Assembly (NCBI GenBank): GCA_963825615.1 | Contig: CAWGTV010000001.1 | Span: 620,001-684,000 of the forward strand | Origin: JAHEDT01 sp963825615 | Lineage (GTDB): Bacteria; Desulfobacterota; Desulfuromonadia; Desulfuromonadales; BM103 | Reading direction: 5' to 3' | Length of the DNA: 64,000 bases | Program-made: the position numbers and the translations under genes | Notes under the pieces: model-generated | Databases searched by the model: none | Told to the model about the DNA's origin: nothing | The model's input: the letters and a program-made list of their open reading frames with translations, nothing else | In this document: positions 45,528 through 54,456 of the stretch, piece by piece | Position numbering within the stretch: position 1 is the first letter of the stretch | Layout of the letters: each line of letters opens with the position of its first letter

Positions 45528-45545
45528 TAAAGGAGGTATCCTTTA
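45528..45545. other. Palindrome TAAAGGA-GGTA-TCCTTTA upstream of the FadJ-type gene
   Basis: Exact 7-bp arms (45528-45534, 45539-45545) around GGTA, 35 bases before the fadJ start. It contains an AAGGAGG that would be sequestered in RNA. Candidate operator or RNA stem; no regulator is nearby. Confidence 0.4.
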
Positions 45546-45580
45546 ATTACGACCCAAAACAAGGATTTGGAGGAGATATA

Positions 45581-47653
45581 ATGAGTACACAACATGTCAC
45601 GTGGCACATCGACAACTCGATTGCCATTGTCACTATTGATTGCCCGAACGCCAAGGTCAATACCCTCGACGGAGCGTTGCTCGTCGCCCTGGAAGAGGTT
45701 GCCCACGCTCTTGCAGCGGAAACATCCCTGACCGCAGCTGTCGTTTTGAGCGGCAAAACCAAGGGGTTCATTGCCGGCGCAGACATCAAACTTATCGAAA
45801 GTGTCACCGACCAAGCGGTCGCCGAAGCGATGGCGCGACGCGGCCAACAGGTTTTTCAAACATGGGCTGACCTAAAAATCCCAGTGATCGCCGCCATCAA
45901 CGGCCATTGCCTGGGAGGCGGTATGGAGTTCGCCCTGGCTTGCAACGCGCGCATTGGCACCCCCGATGCCCAGTTGGGCTTGCCTGAAGTCAAACTCGGC
46001 ATTCTGCCGGGCTTCGGTGGCACCCAGCGCCTGCCGCACCTGATCGGCCTGGAAAAATCGTTGGAGATGATCCTTACCGGTCGGACCCTCAACGCTGAAA
46101 AATCGTGCCGACTCGGCCTGCTTGACAAGATTTCAGATAAAAATGACCTGCGCGAGCAGGCACTGACCTTTGCCAAAGGATATCCCCACGCACCACCACG
46201 AACACGGCAAATAGGGTGGCGTCGCTGGCTTCTCGAAGGCAACCCGCTAGGACGCGCCCTGCTGTTCAAAAAATCCAGGGAGATGTTGGCAAAACGCACA
46301 GCAGGGCATTATCCTGCACCCGTGCGGGCCCTCGAAGTCATTGCCCGCACATGGACCATGTCGATGGCAGAAGGACTTGCTATTGAGGCAAAAGCCCTCG
46401 GGGAACTGGCCGTCAGCCCTGTGTCAAAAAACCTGATTCATGTTTACAAATTATCCCAGCGCTCTAAGCATATCCCCGATCTGACTGAACAACCTTTGGA
46501 GATCACTCAGGCGACCGTTCTGGGAGCCGGCACAATGGGGTCAGGCATCGCCTGGTTGTTGGCGCGCAAAGGTTTCCAGGTTGTGCTCAAGGACATTGCC
46601 GAAGAGGCCGTCACAGGTGGTCTCGAAAGGATCAGGGGATGGGCTGGGAAAACAGGTTCCGAAGAAGACACGACAGCTTTTGCGAACATCCGTGGCACCA
46701 TTGACAACCATGACATAGGCGATTCCGGCATGGTCTTAGAGGCGATCCTCGAAAATATGTCGATCAAGCAGAAGGTGCTGCAAGAGACGGAGCATTACAT
46801 AGGCGCCGAAACCATTTTTGCCAGCAACACCTCATCACTCTCCATCACCGAGCTACAATCGGCCGCCGAGCGCCCCCACAACGTGGTCGGTTTGCACTTT
46901 TTCAACCCGGTTGAACATATGCCCCTGGTTGAAATTATCCGCGGTGAAGGAAGCGGCGACCGGGCCATCGCAACGGCATACTCCGTGTCGCAGCGTCTCG
47001 GCAAGGTTCCTATACTGGTTTCCGACAGCCCTGGATTTTTGGTCAACCGACTCCTCGTTGCGTATCTCAACGAAGCATGCCTGCTGGTTGAAGAAGGCGC
47101 TGACTGGCAAAGCATTGACCATCTGGCCAGCGATTTCGGCATGCCCATGGGCCCGTTCCGGCTGATTGACGAGGTCGGCATCGACATCGCCCACGAGGTC
47201 GGTAAAATTCTGTGTGGCGCCTTTCCATATCTCCGGGAAAGCGTGCTGTTAAAGCAAGTCGAACAAGCGGGTTTTCTTGGCAAAAAGAACCGGCAAGGTT
47301 TTTATCAATATCCGGAGGGAGACAAACCAACGATTAATTCGGCCATCAACGAAACATTACCCAGAATGCAACGTAAGGCCGGTCCCGCAGACTGGCATCG
47401 CCTGATCATGCTGATGGTTGCCGAGGCGTCCCGTTGCCTGGCAGACAAGGTCGTGGCGACGGCAGCAGATATCGACACGGGCATGGTTTTCGGCACAGGC
47501 TTCCCGCCTTTCCGGGGAGGGCTCTGCCGCTGGGCAGACCAGTTGCCTTTGAGCGAACGGCAGTCAGCTGTCATGGACCTGGCCAAAATACATGGAGAAC
47601 GTTTCGAATTTTCGATCGGATACCAGGAAACTTTAAGATTTTATTCAACCTAG
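45581..47653 (+). CDS. fadJ: Multifunctional fatty-acid oxidation enzyme (enoyl-CoA hydratase/3-hydroxyacyl-CoA dehydrogenase)
   Basis: Beta-oxidation alpha subunit. 690 residues from ATG 45581 (MSTQHVTWHIDNSIAIVTID) after GGAGGAGA. The hydratase domain (1-190) has the oxyanion segments GFIAGADIKLI and INGHCLGGGMEFALACNARI, with catalytic Glu in LGLPEVKLGILPGFGGTQRL. The NAD-binding loop of the dehydrogenase is VLGAGTMGSGIAWLLARKG. The catalytic set is SNTSSLSITEL and GLHFFNPVEHMPLVEI (His/Glu), then SPGFLVNRLL. The C-terminal domain ends GTGFPPFRGGLCRWAD. No thiolase partner is adjacent. The symbol fadJ is preferred over fadB because of the anaerobic-type setting, but this is a judgement. 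Confidence 0.92.
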   Translation: MSTQHVTWHIDNSIAIVTIDCPNAKVNTLDGALLVALEEVAHALAAETSLTAAVVLSGKTKGFIAGADIKLIESVTDQAVAEAMARRGQQVFQTWADLKIPVIAAINGHCLGGGMEFALACNARIGTPDAQLGLPEVKLGILPGFGGTQRLPHLIGLEKSLEMILTGRTLNAEKSCRLGLLDKISDKNDLREQALTFAKGYPHAPPRTRQIGWRRWLLEGNPLGRALLFKKSREMLAKRTAGHYPAPVRALEVIARTWTMSMAEGLAIEAKALGELAVSPVSKNLIHVYKLSQRSKHIPDLTEQPLEITQATVLGAGTMGSGIAWLLARKGFQVVLKDIAEEAVTGGLERIRGWAGKTGSEEDTTAFANIRGTIDNHDIGDSGMVLEAILENMSIKQKVLQETEHYIGAETIFASNTSSLSITELQSAAERPHNVVGLHFFNPVEHMPLVEIIRGEGSGDRAIATAYSVSQRLGKVPILVSDSPGFLVNRLLVAYLNEACLLVEEGADWQSIDHLASDFGMPMGPFRLIDEVGIDIAHEVGKILCGAFPYLRESVLLKQVEQAGFLGKKNRQGFYQYPEGDKPTINSAINETLPRMQRKAGPADWHRLIMLMVAEASRCLADKVVATAADIDTGMVFGTGFPPFRGGLCRWADQLPLSERQSAVMDLAKIHGERFEFSIGYQETLRFYST

Positions 47654-47674
47654 ACCGGATAGGGGCAAACAAGA

Positions 47675-47705
47675 AAGGCCCGGGAACATCTGTTTCCGGG
47701 CCTTA
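47675..47705 (+). terminator. Terminator after the FadJ-type gene
   Basis: AAGGCCCGGGAA (from 47675) pairs with TTTCCGGGCCTT (to 47704) with one bulge, followed by ATTCTTTTTAT. It is shared with the convergent zinc-ribbon gene. Confidence 0.85.
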
Positions 47706-47724
47706 TTCTTTTTATATCCATTCC

Positions 47725-47880
47725 TCAACCGAGGAAGACATTATGGTTACGGGCACGATTGGCCAGAATCGTCGGATCGATTACTTCGCCACAGGAACAA
47801 CACTTCCAGGCATCGAATGCGCGGACAAAATCATAATACTTCTCAGCATACATGCGGCCTTTACACTTGGGGCATCTCAT
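47725..47880 (-). CDS. 51-residue zinc-ribbon protein
   Basis: ATG 47880 lies 9 bases after AAGGAG and the TGA is at 47725-47727. The protein reads MRCPKCKGRMYAEKYYDFVR, then AFDAWKCCSCGEVIDPTILA and NRARNHNVFLG. CPKC and CSCG (with an extra Cys before) form a two-knuckle zinc ribbon. The aromatic-rich EKYYDF between the knuckles is typical of small regulatory or ribosome-associated ribbons. It is a monocistronic gene between convergent fadJ and the ComEA-like gene region. Function unknown, but the clean ribosome site, terminator and domain structure support a real gene. Confidence 0.8.
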   Translation of the reverse strand: MRCPKCKGRMYAEKYYDFVRAFDAWKCCSCGEVIDPTILANRARNHNVFLG

Positions 47881-48016
47881 GGGCACTTTCTCCTTAACTA
47901 GGTATCACGCAACGTCGCATTTTTTTCAAAATGTACATAAAGGATATTACACAAGGCGTGCCAATTCCTCATTAATCCAAGAGGACGCAAAGGCGGCATC
48001 TTTTTATTGAAATTAT

Positions 48017-48518
48017 TTAATCGATAAAACAGATACTTACATCGATTTTAAAAAATATTTTCCAATTCTCAAGGCGTTTTTTCCCTATCCCTTTCACCCT
48101 GACCAGAGCCTCAAGGCTGCCGAATTCGCCATTTTTTTGACGGTCTATTTCGATCCGTTCGGCTAAAGCAGCACCGACACCCGGCAACGCAAGCCAGTCC
48201 TCACGGCTCATACGATCCGGATGCAACGGTATACCCAATGCAATCCGGTGACTCGCTCGACATCCAGCTCCGCTGGAGTACGGCAATTTCCCGATCTTTT
48301 TTGATGATTCGGAGCCTATCCCCGTTGCATATGGTCTGAGACCAGTCAGGATCAACCGGAAAATTTTCAGGAGGCAAAGCGCCCGTCAATTTTATGACGT
48401 CATACGGGACCAAACCGTCATTAAATTGATACACGCCAGGGGCCAAGTCGACGCCGGCCAGTTCTACTAGAACAAAACCTTGTTCGGGAGGCAAAAAAAC
48501 CGGGAGGTCTTCCGTCAT
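48017..48518 (-). CDS. ComEA-like helix-hairpin-helix protein (one frame break)
   Basis: ATG 48518 (MTEDLPVFLPPEQGFVLVEL) follows GGGAGG at 5 bases. The first part is an SLBB-like beta domain (GVDLAPGVYQFNDGLVPYDV ... CNGDRLRIIKKDREI). The frame changes near 48260, then runs RIALGIPLHPDRMSREDWLA. The tandem HhH follows (LPGVGAALAERIEIDRQKNG and LVRVKGIGKKRLENWKIFFK). ComEA proteins bind DNA at the cell surface in competence, but this one shows no clear signal peptide or membrane anchor from this start. The interval of 502 bases is one over a multiple of three (about 166 residues). It follows cimA on the same strand. Confidence 0.72.
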
Positions 48519-48601
48519 GGAAGCCTCCCGGCCCAAAAGGATGCCTAAGAAAAACCAGCACGACCAGCACGCTGAGAGCCGGCGGTGCTTGCGCGTAGAG
48601 A

Positions 48602-50176
48602 TTACCGCTTATGATCTCGCATCAACTTATACTGTATGGCATCAACCAGAGCGTGATAGGAAGCATCGATAATATTGTCGCTGACACCGACCGTACCCCA
48701 GCGGCCCGTTTTGTCTCCAGACTCAATCAATACCCGAGTCACGGAAGCCGTGCCTTTCCCGGCCGGCAGCACGCGGACCTTGTAGTCATAGAGCTTCATC
48801 TCTTTCAACTGAGGGTAAAACTGCTCAAGGGCCTTACGCAGGGCATGATCCAGCGCGTTGACCGGTCCGTTGCCTTCAGCGGCCGTATGTTCAATGCGCC
48901 CGCCGACCTTGATCTGGATGGTTGCCTCCGAAGTCGGCATATCATCTTCATGGCGCTTGGTATCAATGACGCGAAAACCGATAACCGAAAAGAAATTGCG
49001 TAGTTCACCCATGGCACGCCGCATCAGCAGTTCAAAAGACGCCTCCGCACCTTCAAACTGGAAACCCTGATTCTCGAGGTTCTTGATATCCTCGAGGATT
49101 TCCAGGGTAACCGGGTCCTTGCTGTCCAGGTTGATATTGAACTGTTCCGCTTTAGCCAGGATGTTGGAACGGCCCGAAAGATCTGAAACCAGGACCCGTG
49201 TCGTATTGCCGACGATCTCCGGGCGGATATGCTCATAGGTTTCCGGGTGCCGCTGGATGGCCGAGACATGGACACCGCCTTTGTGGGCAAAGGCGGAATT
49301 CCCCACGTAGGGCTGATGCTTGTTCGGCACCAGGTTGGCGAGTTCGTAGATATAACGGGACGTCACACGCAGATTTTGCAGCTGTGCGTCGGAAACACAT
49401 TCGCGCCCCATCTTCAACCTGAGCGCAGGGATAATTGAGCAGAGGTTGGCATTGCCGCAGCGTTCGCCAAAGCCGTTGATCGTGCCCTGCACATGGACCG
49501 CGCCCTGTTCGACAGCCACTAACGAGTTGGCGACAGCGCATTCGCTGTCATTATGAGCATGGATGCCCAGCGGCGTCTTGATGCTTTTCTTGACCTGCTT
49601 GATGATGGCAGAAACCTCGTAGGGCAGGGTTCCGCCATTGGTGTCGCAAAGCACGATGCAGTCGACGCCGGCCTGTTGGGCGGCTTCGAGAGTTTTAATT
49701 GCGTACTCGGGGTTCGCCTTGTAGCCATCGAAGAAATGCTCGGCGTCATACACAACTTCCGGAACGTTTTTCTTCAGGTAGGCCAGGGAGTCGTAGATCA
49801 GTTCGAGGTTTTCTTCCAGGCTGATGCGCAGGGCCTCACGGACGTGAAAATCCCAGGTTTTACCGAAGATCGTCACGGTGTCCGGTTCAGCCTGGATCAA
49901 TGTCTGGATATTATTGTCCTTGGCCGGTGTCACTTTGGCGCGCCGGGTTGACCCGAAGGCGGCAATCTTGGCATGCGAAAGGGTGATCTTCTTGATATCT
50001 TTGAAAAAGGCGATGTCCTTGGGGTTTGAGCCTGGCCACCCCCCCTCGATATAATCGATGCCGAGGTCATCAAGTTTCTGGGCGATGCGGATCTTGTCTG
50101 CGACCAGAAAGGACACGTCTTCAGCCTGCGTGCCGTCACGCAGGGTTGTATCGTACAGGAAAACTCTACTCATCAT
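48602..50176 (-). CDS. cimA: (R)-Citramalate synthase
   Basis: Condenses pyruvate and acetyl-CoA to citramalate, the threonine-independent route to isoleucine. 524 residues. TTLRDGTQAEDVSFLVADKI opens the HMGL-like barrel, with IEGGWPGSNPKD, LCDTNGGTLPYEV and metal-binding HAHNDSECAVANS. The LeuA-type allosteric domain occupies about 385-515. It belongs to the CimA/TIGR00977 branch rather than LeuA by the EGGWPGSNPKD motif. ATG 50176 or 50173 follows GGGAGAAG. It is downstream of lysC, linking aspartate-family and isoleucine pathways. Confidence 0.94.
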   Translation of the reverse strand: MMSRVFLYDTTLRDGTQAEDVSFLVADKIRIAQKLDDLGIDYIEGGWPGSNPKDIAFFKDIKKITLSHAKIAAFGSTRRAKVTPAKDNNIQTLIQAEPDTVTIFGKTWDFHVREALRISLEENLELIYDSLAYLKKNVPEVVYDAEHFFDGYKANPEYAIKTLEAAQQAGVDCIVLCDTNGGTLPYEVSAIIKQVKKSIKTPLGIHAHNDSECAVANSLVAVEQGAVHVQGTINGFGERCGNANLCSIIPALRLKMGRECVSDAQLQNLRVTSRYIYELANLVPNKHQPYVGNSAFAHKGGVHVSAIQRHPETYEHIRPEIVGNTTRVLVSDLSGRSNILAKAEQFNINLDSKDPVTLEILEDIKNLENQGFQFEGAEASFELLMRRAMGELRNFFSVIGFRVIDTKRHEDDMPTSEATIQIKVGGRIEHTAAEGNGPVNALDHALRKALEQFYPQLKEMKLYDYKVRVLPAGKGTASVTRVLIESGDKTGRWGTVGVSDNIIDASYHALVDAIQYKLMRDHKR

Positions 50177-50227
50177 CTTCTCCCGATTCTATGTTCAGGA
50201 GGCAACCCTTCTCTTTTCCTGGGCAAC

Positions 50228-51445
50228 CTATTTCTTGTCCAGCCCGAATGCCGCATGCAATACACGGATTGCGAGTTCAGTGTACTTGTCATCGATAACA
50301 CAGGAGACCTTGATCTCGCTGGTCGAAATCATCTGGATGTTGATTCCTTCGGCGGACAGCGTCTCGAACATCTTGCTGGCGATACCGGAGTGTGAGCGCA
50401 TCCCCACCCCGACGACCGACACCTTGGCGATCGTCTGGTTGCTTTCCACCCCGGCAGCGCCGATCTTGACAGCCGTTTCCTCGACGATCTTGAGTGCTTT
50501 CTTGAAATCCGCCCTGGGCACCGTGAACGTCATGTCGGTCAGCCCTTCGTGCGAGATATTCTGGATAATCATGTCCACGCTGATATTGGCGGCGGAAAGC
50601 GGCGAAAAAAGCAGGGCGGCGATCCCCGGCTTATCGGGAACACGCATCACGGAGATCTTTGCTTCATCTTTGTTGTATGTGATTCCTGAGACCAGGACCG
50701 TTTCCATATCTGCATCCTCCTTTGTTACCAGGGTTCCTGGATTGTCGTTTAAGCTGGAACGTACATGAACCACGACGTCGTACTTCTTGGCGAACTCAAC
50801 CGAGCGTATCTGCAGCACCTTGGAGCCGAGCGAGGCCATCTCAAGCATTTCGTCGTAGGAGACCTTCTCCATCTTGGTCGCCTCGGGCACAATGCGCGGG
50901 TCCGTGGTATAGACGCCGTCGACGTCGGTCAAGATTTCGCAGACATCCGCCTTCAATGCTGCCGCGACGGCGACGGCCGAGGTATCGGAACCTCCGCGCC
51001 CCAGGGTGGTGATATTGTTATCACGATCAATGCCCTGGAACCCTGCCACGATGACAATCGTACCTTTGCGCAGATCCTCACGGATATTCGCGTCCTTGAT
51101 TTCCTCAATGCGCGCCTTCGAAAAGGCACTGTCAGTGTAGATCGGGATCTGCCAGCCGAGATAGCTCTTGGCCTTGTATCCCATCGACTGCAGAGCCATC
51201 GACAGCAACGCAATTGAGACCTGTTCCCCTGCAGCGACCAGAACGTCATACTCACGCTCGCTCGGGAACTCACACATCCCCTCGGCCAGGGCAACCAGCT
51301 TGTTGGTCTCTCCGGCCATGGCCGAGACCACGACGACCATGTCGTTGCCCTCATCGTAAGTACGTGCAACCCTTCGGGCTACATTCTGTATCTTTTCGAT
51401 GGTTCCTACCGAGGTGCCTCCATACTTTTGAACCACCAGTGCCAT
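50228..51445 (-). CDS. lysC: Aspartate kinase
   Basis: First committed step of Lys, Met, Thr and Ile synthesis. 405 residues from ATG 51445 (MALVVQKYGGTSVGTIEKIQ). The catalytic part has VVVSAMAGETNKLV, TLGRGGSDTSAVA and EILTDVDGVYTTDPR. Two ACT domains follow (ISVMRVPDKPGIAALLFSPL and VSVVGVGMRSHSGIASKMFE), so feedback by lysine and/or threonine is expected. In-frame ATGs up to 51484 lack a better ribosome site. Followed by cimA with 51 bases between. Confidence 0.96.
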   Translation of the reverse strand: MALVVQKYGGTSVGTIEKIQNVARRVARTYDEGNDMVVVVSAMAGETNKLVALAEGMCEFPSEREYDVLVAAGEQVSIALLSMALQSMGYKAKSYLGWQIPIYTDSAFSKARIEEIKDANIREDLRKGTIVIVAGFQGIDRDNNITTLGRGGSDTSAVAVAAALKADVCEILTDVDGVYTTDPRIVPEATKMEKVSYDEMLEMASLGSKVLQIRSVEFAKKYDVVVHVRSSLNDNPGTLVTKEDADMETVLVSGITYNKDEAKISVMRVPDKPGIAALLFSPLSAANISVDMIIQNISHEGLTDMTFTVPRADFKKALKIVEETAVKIGAAGVESNQTIAKVSVVGVGMRSHSGIASKMFETLSAEGINIQMISTSEIKVSCVIDDKYTELAIRVLHAAFGLDKK

Positions 51446-51546
51446 CTGCGGTTGATCCTTCCTGATGCGTTTCATAACAAACACACCGATATTGAGATAT
51501 CCCCAATGGGGTCAAATGCTTTTAATAACAGTATTCATGACGTCCG

Positions 51547-52065
51547 TCAAAGGTTTTCGCGGGATATTAGGTGGGTTGGCCCGTGCGCAGCCCAGCGCAT
51601 TGCAAGCCGTTGCAAAAGTTTCTGCCCGCAAGCGTCAATCGCTTCAAAACGCAACAGGCGTTGCTGCGCAGGGAGGGATTCGAAATGCACAACAATGGAC
51701 GCCGCGAGCGCATCGCTCATGCGATCCGCCCATTCAACCAGTGTCAGGCCGTCACCTTCGGCAAATTCATCGTAGCCGAGATCGGCAAGATCGTCGACCC
51801 GCGACAGGCGATAGAGATCGAAATGATGCAGTGGCATGCGCCCGTGGTGGATATTCAACAAGGTATAGCTTGGGCTGGTCACCGGTGTGCCTACGGGGAT
51901 ATCCAACCCGGCAGCCACCCCCTGGGCAAAGCAGGTCTTCCCCGCCCCCAGGTCACCATTCAAGAGCACGACCAGTCCGGCTTCGGCAAGTTCGCCAAGC
52001 AGTCGCCCCAGAAGGCGCGTTTCTTCCGGACCACCGGTTACCGCCTGCCAAGATTCCAAGCTCAC
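51547..52065 (-). CDS. tsaE: tRNA N6-threonylcarbamoyladenosine ATPase
   Basis: P-loop partner of TsaB/TsaD in making t6A37 of ANN-decoding tRNAs. 172 residues. Walker A GDLGAGKTCFAQGVA is present, with SPSYTLLNIHHGRMPLHHFD and the Walker-B-like VEWADRM. The start GTG 52065 overlaps the CBS-gene stop (GTGA). The C-terminus after residue 150 is longer than in E. coli (155 residues). Confidence 0.95.
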   Translation of the reverse strand: MSLESWQAVTGGPEETRLLGRLLGELAEAGLVVLLNGDLGAGKTCFAQGVAAGLDIPVGTPVTSPSYTLLNIHHGRMPLHHFDLYRLSRVDDLADLGYDEFAEGDGLTLVEWADRMSDALAASIVVHFESLPAQQRLLRFEAIDACGQKLLQRLAMRWAAHGPTHLISRENL

Positions 52066-52511
52066 GCACCCATACTGCGGATGATATCAAGGCGGGCAAC
52101 GACACCGACCAACTGGCCATCAGACAGGACCGGCACTAGGTAGGCCTTGTTGTCGACCATCAGGCTGGCCACAGTGGAAACCGGGGTGTCCGGTGCGCAG
52201 GTGACCACATTTTGCGAGCAGATTTCGCCAACCTTGCGTGCGGTTACCTTACGCACCGCTTCAGTGAATTTTTTCGGACTTTCCAGGTAGATGACCCAGT
52301 CAAACAAGGAGATCACCGTTGGGATATGCAGCGGCTTATCCTGTTCCACAAGGTCCGTCTGCGTGACAATACCAACCAGTGCGCCATCGTCATCGACAAC
52401 CGGCATGGCGTTGACATTGTGCTCGACAAATATCTTTGCCAGGGCTGTGATCTCGGTATCCGGGTGAACTGAATGGATTTTCGTTGTCATGATATCGCCA
52501 GCTGTGAGCAT
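52062..52511 (-). CDS. Twin CBS-domain protein
   Basis: 149 residues consisting of two CBS motifs: MLTAGDIMTTKIHSVHPDTE ... GALVGIVTQTDLVEQD, and VGEICSQNVVTCAPDTPVST ... GQLVGVVARLDIIRSM. CBS pairs bind adenosine nucleotides and act as energy or second-messenger sensors. The insertion between them (LFDWVIYLESPKKFTEAVRK) is typical of this position in Geobacter relatives. It is coupled to tsaE by GTGA and adjoins nnrDE with no gap, so it belongs to the operon. Ligand unknown. Confidence 0.92.
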   Translation of the reverse strand: MLTAGDIMTTKIHSVHPDTEITALAKIFVEHNVNAMPVVDDDGALVGIVTQTDLVEQDKPLHIPTVISLFDWVIYLESPKKFTEAVRKVTARKVGEICSQNVVTCAPDTPVSTVASLMVDNKAYLVPVLSDGQLVGVVARLDIIRSMGA

Positions 52512-54074
52512 TTAAGCCTCCTGGGACAAAGCCTGCCGTGCGGCAGGGAGTTCGTGCATAACGTCGGTGGCCAGCAAACCGGCCTCACCGAAGCTTGTCA
52601 AAAGTCGGTCCGCAGCCAGGCCATGCAGATAGACACCAAGGGTTGCGGCATCCTGTGCGGCGAGCCCCTGGGCCAGCAGGCTGCCGATCAGCCCGGTGAG
52701 AACGTCGCCCATACCACCGCTGGCCAGGCCGGCATGACCGCTGCTGTTGATGTTAACCATGCCGTCCGGCGAGGCCGTCAAGGTCCTGGCGCCTTTGAGC
52801 ACCAGCACCACGTGGTGGCGCATGGCAAAGTCGCGGGCCACGTTGAAGCGATCAGCCTGGATTTCGGCAATCGACAAACCTGTCAGGCGGGCCATTTCCC
52901 CCGGGTGGGGGGTCAGGACAATCCGGCGGCCCTGCTGTCGTTCGAGTATGTGCGTGTGTCCACACAGGGCGTTCAGGCCATCGGCGTCAATGACCACAGG
53001 CAGGTCGGAATCCTGCACCAGTCGGACGGATCAGAGCAGCTTACCTCGTCACCGATACCCAAGCCAGGGCCGATGGCCAAGGCCTGCTTTCCTGCCGTCA
53101 AGGCCATCAACTCCCCCAGAGACTGCTAGGCTGAGTTCACCGTTGCAATCAGCCAGCGGAGCGGTCATAACTTCAGAGACCTTGGAAGCAATCACCGGCT
53201 GCACGCTGAGCGGGCATGCCAGCGTCACCAAACCGGCACCCCCACGCAAACCGGATTCGGCAGCCATGACCGCAGCGCCACTTTTCCCCGTGGATCCAGC
53301 CACCACCAGCAGGTGTCCGAACGTCCCCTTATGTCCGTCACGGCAGCGCACTGGCAGCAGACATCGGCCTTCTGCGGCATCGATGAGCGTGCAGTTTGAG
53401 TCAGTCTCTGGCGGCAGATTTGGCTCGGGATGCCGATATCCACTGTCACCAGTTCGCCAACCAGACCGGCCCCCGGATAACTGACCTGACCGATCTTGGC
53501 AAAAGCAAAAGAGACGGTCAGCCTTGCTTTGACAGCGGTGCCAAGAACCCGTCCGGACGACGCATCAATACCGGAAGGAATGTCGACGGCAACCACTGCA
53601 GACGACTGGTCGGTTAAGCCATTCGATGGCCTGCAGGAAAGAGCCTTCGACCGGCTTGGTAAGTCCGGTGCCGAAGAGAGCGTCAACGAGCACCGTAAAT
53701 TCACCGGCCCCCGCAAGCCTTGCCCCCAGAGCGCTGCCCGCCCAGACAAAATCAACCTGCCCGCCGCAATTTTCCAAGGCCGCCAGATGTACGGCGGCAT
53801 CACCCTTGATGGTGCTGCGTTTCGCCAACACCAAGGTTTGTACAAACCAGCCCCGGTTCATGAGATGCCTAGCGATCACATAGCCGTCGCCGCCGTTATT
53901 GCCTTTGCCAGCCAGAATCAGTGCCCGAGGCAAACCGGGCGCAGAAAACCGCCGCATGATTTCTTCGGCAACTCCGCGACCGGCATTCTCCATCAGCACA
54001 ACCCCGGGGATGCCGATCTCGTCGATGGTACGGCGGTCAACCGCCTGCATTTGCGCAGCTGTCAGAACTTTCAT
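52512..54074 (-). CDS. nnrDE: Bifunctional NAD(P)H-hydrate epimerase/dehydratase (several frame breaks)
   Basis: Repairs hydrated NAD(P)H: the N-terminal YjeF epimerase and the C-terminal ADP-dependent dehydratase are fused. MKVLTAAQMQAVDRRTIDEI and GKGNNGGDGYVIARHLMNRG mark the epimerase. The frame changes near 53616 (to DQSSAVVAVDIPSGIDASSG), near 53365 (to GHKGTFGHLLVVAGSTGKSG) and near the G run at 53114-53118 (to ELMALTAGKQALAIGPGLG). One or two more changes lie near 53030 before DSDLPVVIDADGLNALCG. The end holds LTPHPGEMARL and NSSGHAGLASGGMGDVLTGL. The start overlaps the acpS stop (ATGA). The total length is divisible by three, about 520 residues. At least four breaks make this the worst-preserved reading frame in the window. 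Confidence 0.82.
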
Positions 54075-54454
54075 AGGCGTTCCAGAATCACAGTGGCGAC
54101 AGCATAGTCACCATCGTGGCTGTAGGACAAGTGTACCATCTCAACGTGTTTTGCGGCGGCAATCTCAGCGGCACGTCCGGAAAGAACCAGATCAGGCCGC
54201 CCCAATTCATCGGGGACAACTTCCATGTCGTGCCAGCTGATCCCCTCTCGCCAGCCAAGCCCGAAGGCTTTCAGGCAGGATTCCTTGGCCGCAAAACGTG
54301 CCGCCAGATGCGGCGCCGGATCCTTTTTCGCCAAAGCGTATTCGCGCTCGCCAAGGGTAAAAAGCCGCCCCAGCAGGGCGGCTTTATTTTCTCTGACAAA
54401 GGAACGGAAACGCTCGACCCTGGCCAGATCTGTGCCCATGCCGACAATCGACAT
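54071..54454 (-). CDS. acpS: Holo-[acyl-carrier-protein] synthase
   Basis: Transfers phosphopantetheine from CoA to acyl carrier protein. 127 residues. MSIVGMGTDLARVERF begins with the Mg-binding Asp. FTLGEREYAL, the central AARFAAKESCLKAFG (Glu-Ser-x-x-Lys) and LSYSHDGDYAVATVI are standard. It is coupled to nnrDE by ATGA overlap and lies 2 bases after pdxJ. A perfect 10-bp hairpin is embedded in codons 24-32. Confidence 0.96.
   Translation of the reverse strand: MSIVGMGTDLARVERFRSFVRENKAALLGRLFTLGEREYALAKKDPAPHLAARFAAKESCLKAFGLGWREGISWHDMEVVPDELGRPDLVLSGRAAEIAAAKHVEMVHLSYSHDGDYAVATVILERL
54361..54385. other. Perfect terminator-like hairpin inside acpS
   Basis: AAAGCCGCCC (54361-54370) pairs exactly with 54376-54385 around CAGCA. 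Reading on the minus (sense) strand, GGGCGGCTTTTT follows the stem, so it has the form of an intrinsic terminator within the coding region about 75-95 bases from the start. On the plus strand it is followed by ATTTT. A role in attenuation is possible. Confidence 0.55.
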
Positions 54455-54456
54455 CC

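Noticed and set aside
53225..53845. Pieces of nnrDE as separate genes
   Set aside because: Each piece contains consecutive segments of one known bifunctional protein, so one broken frame is the better reading.
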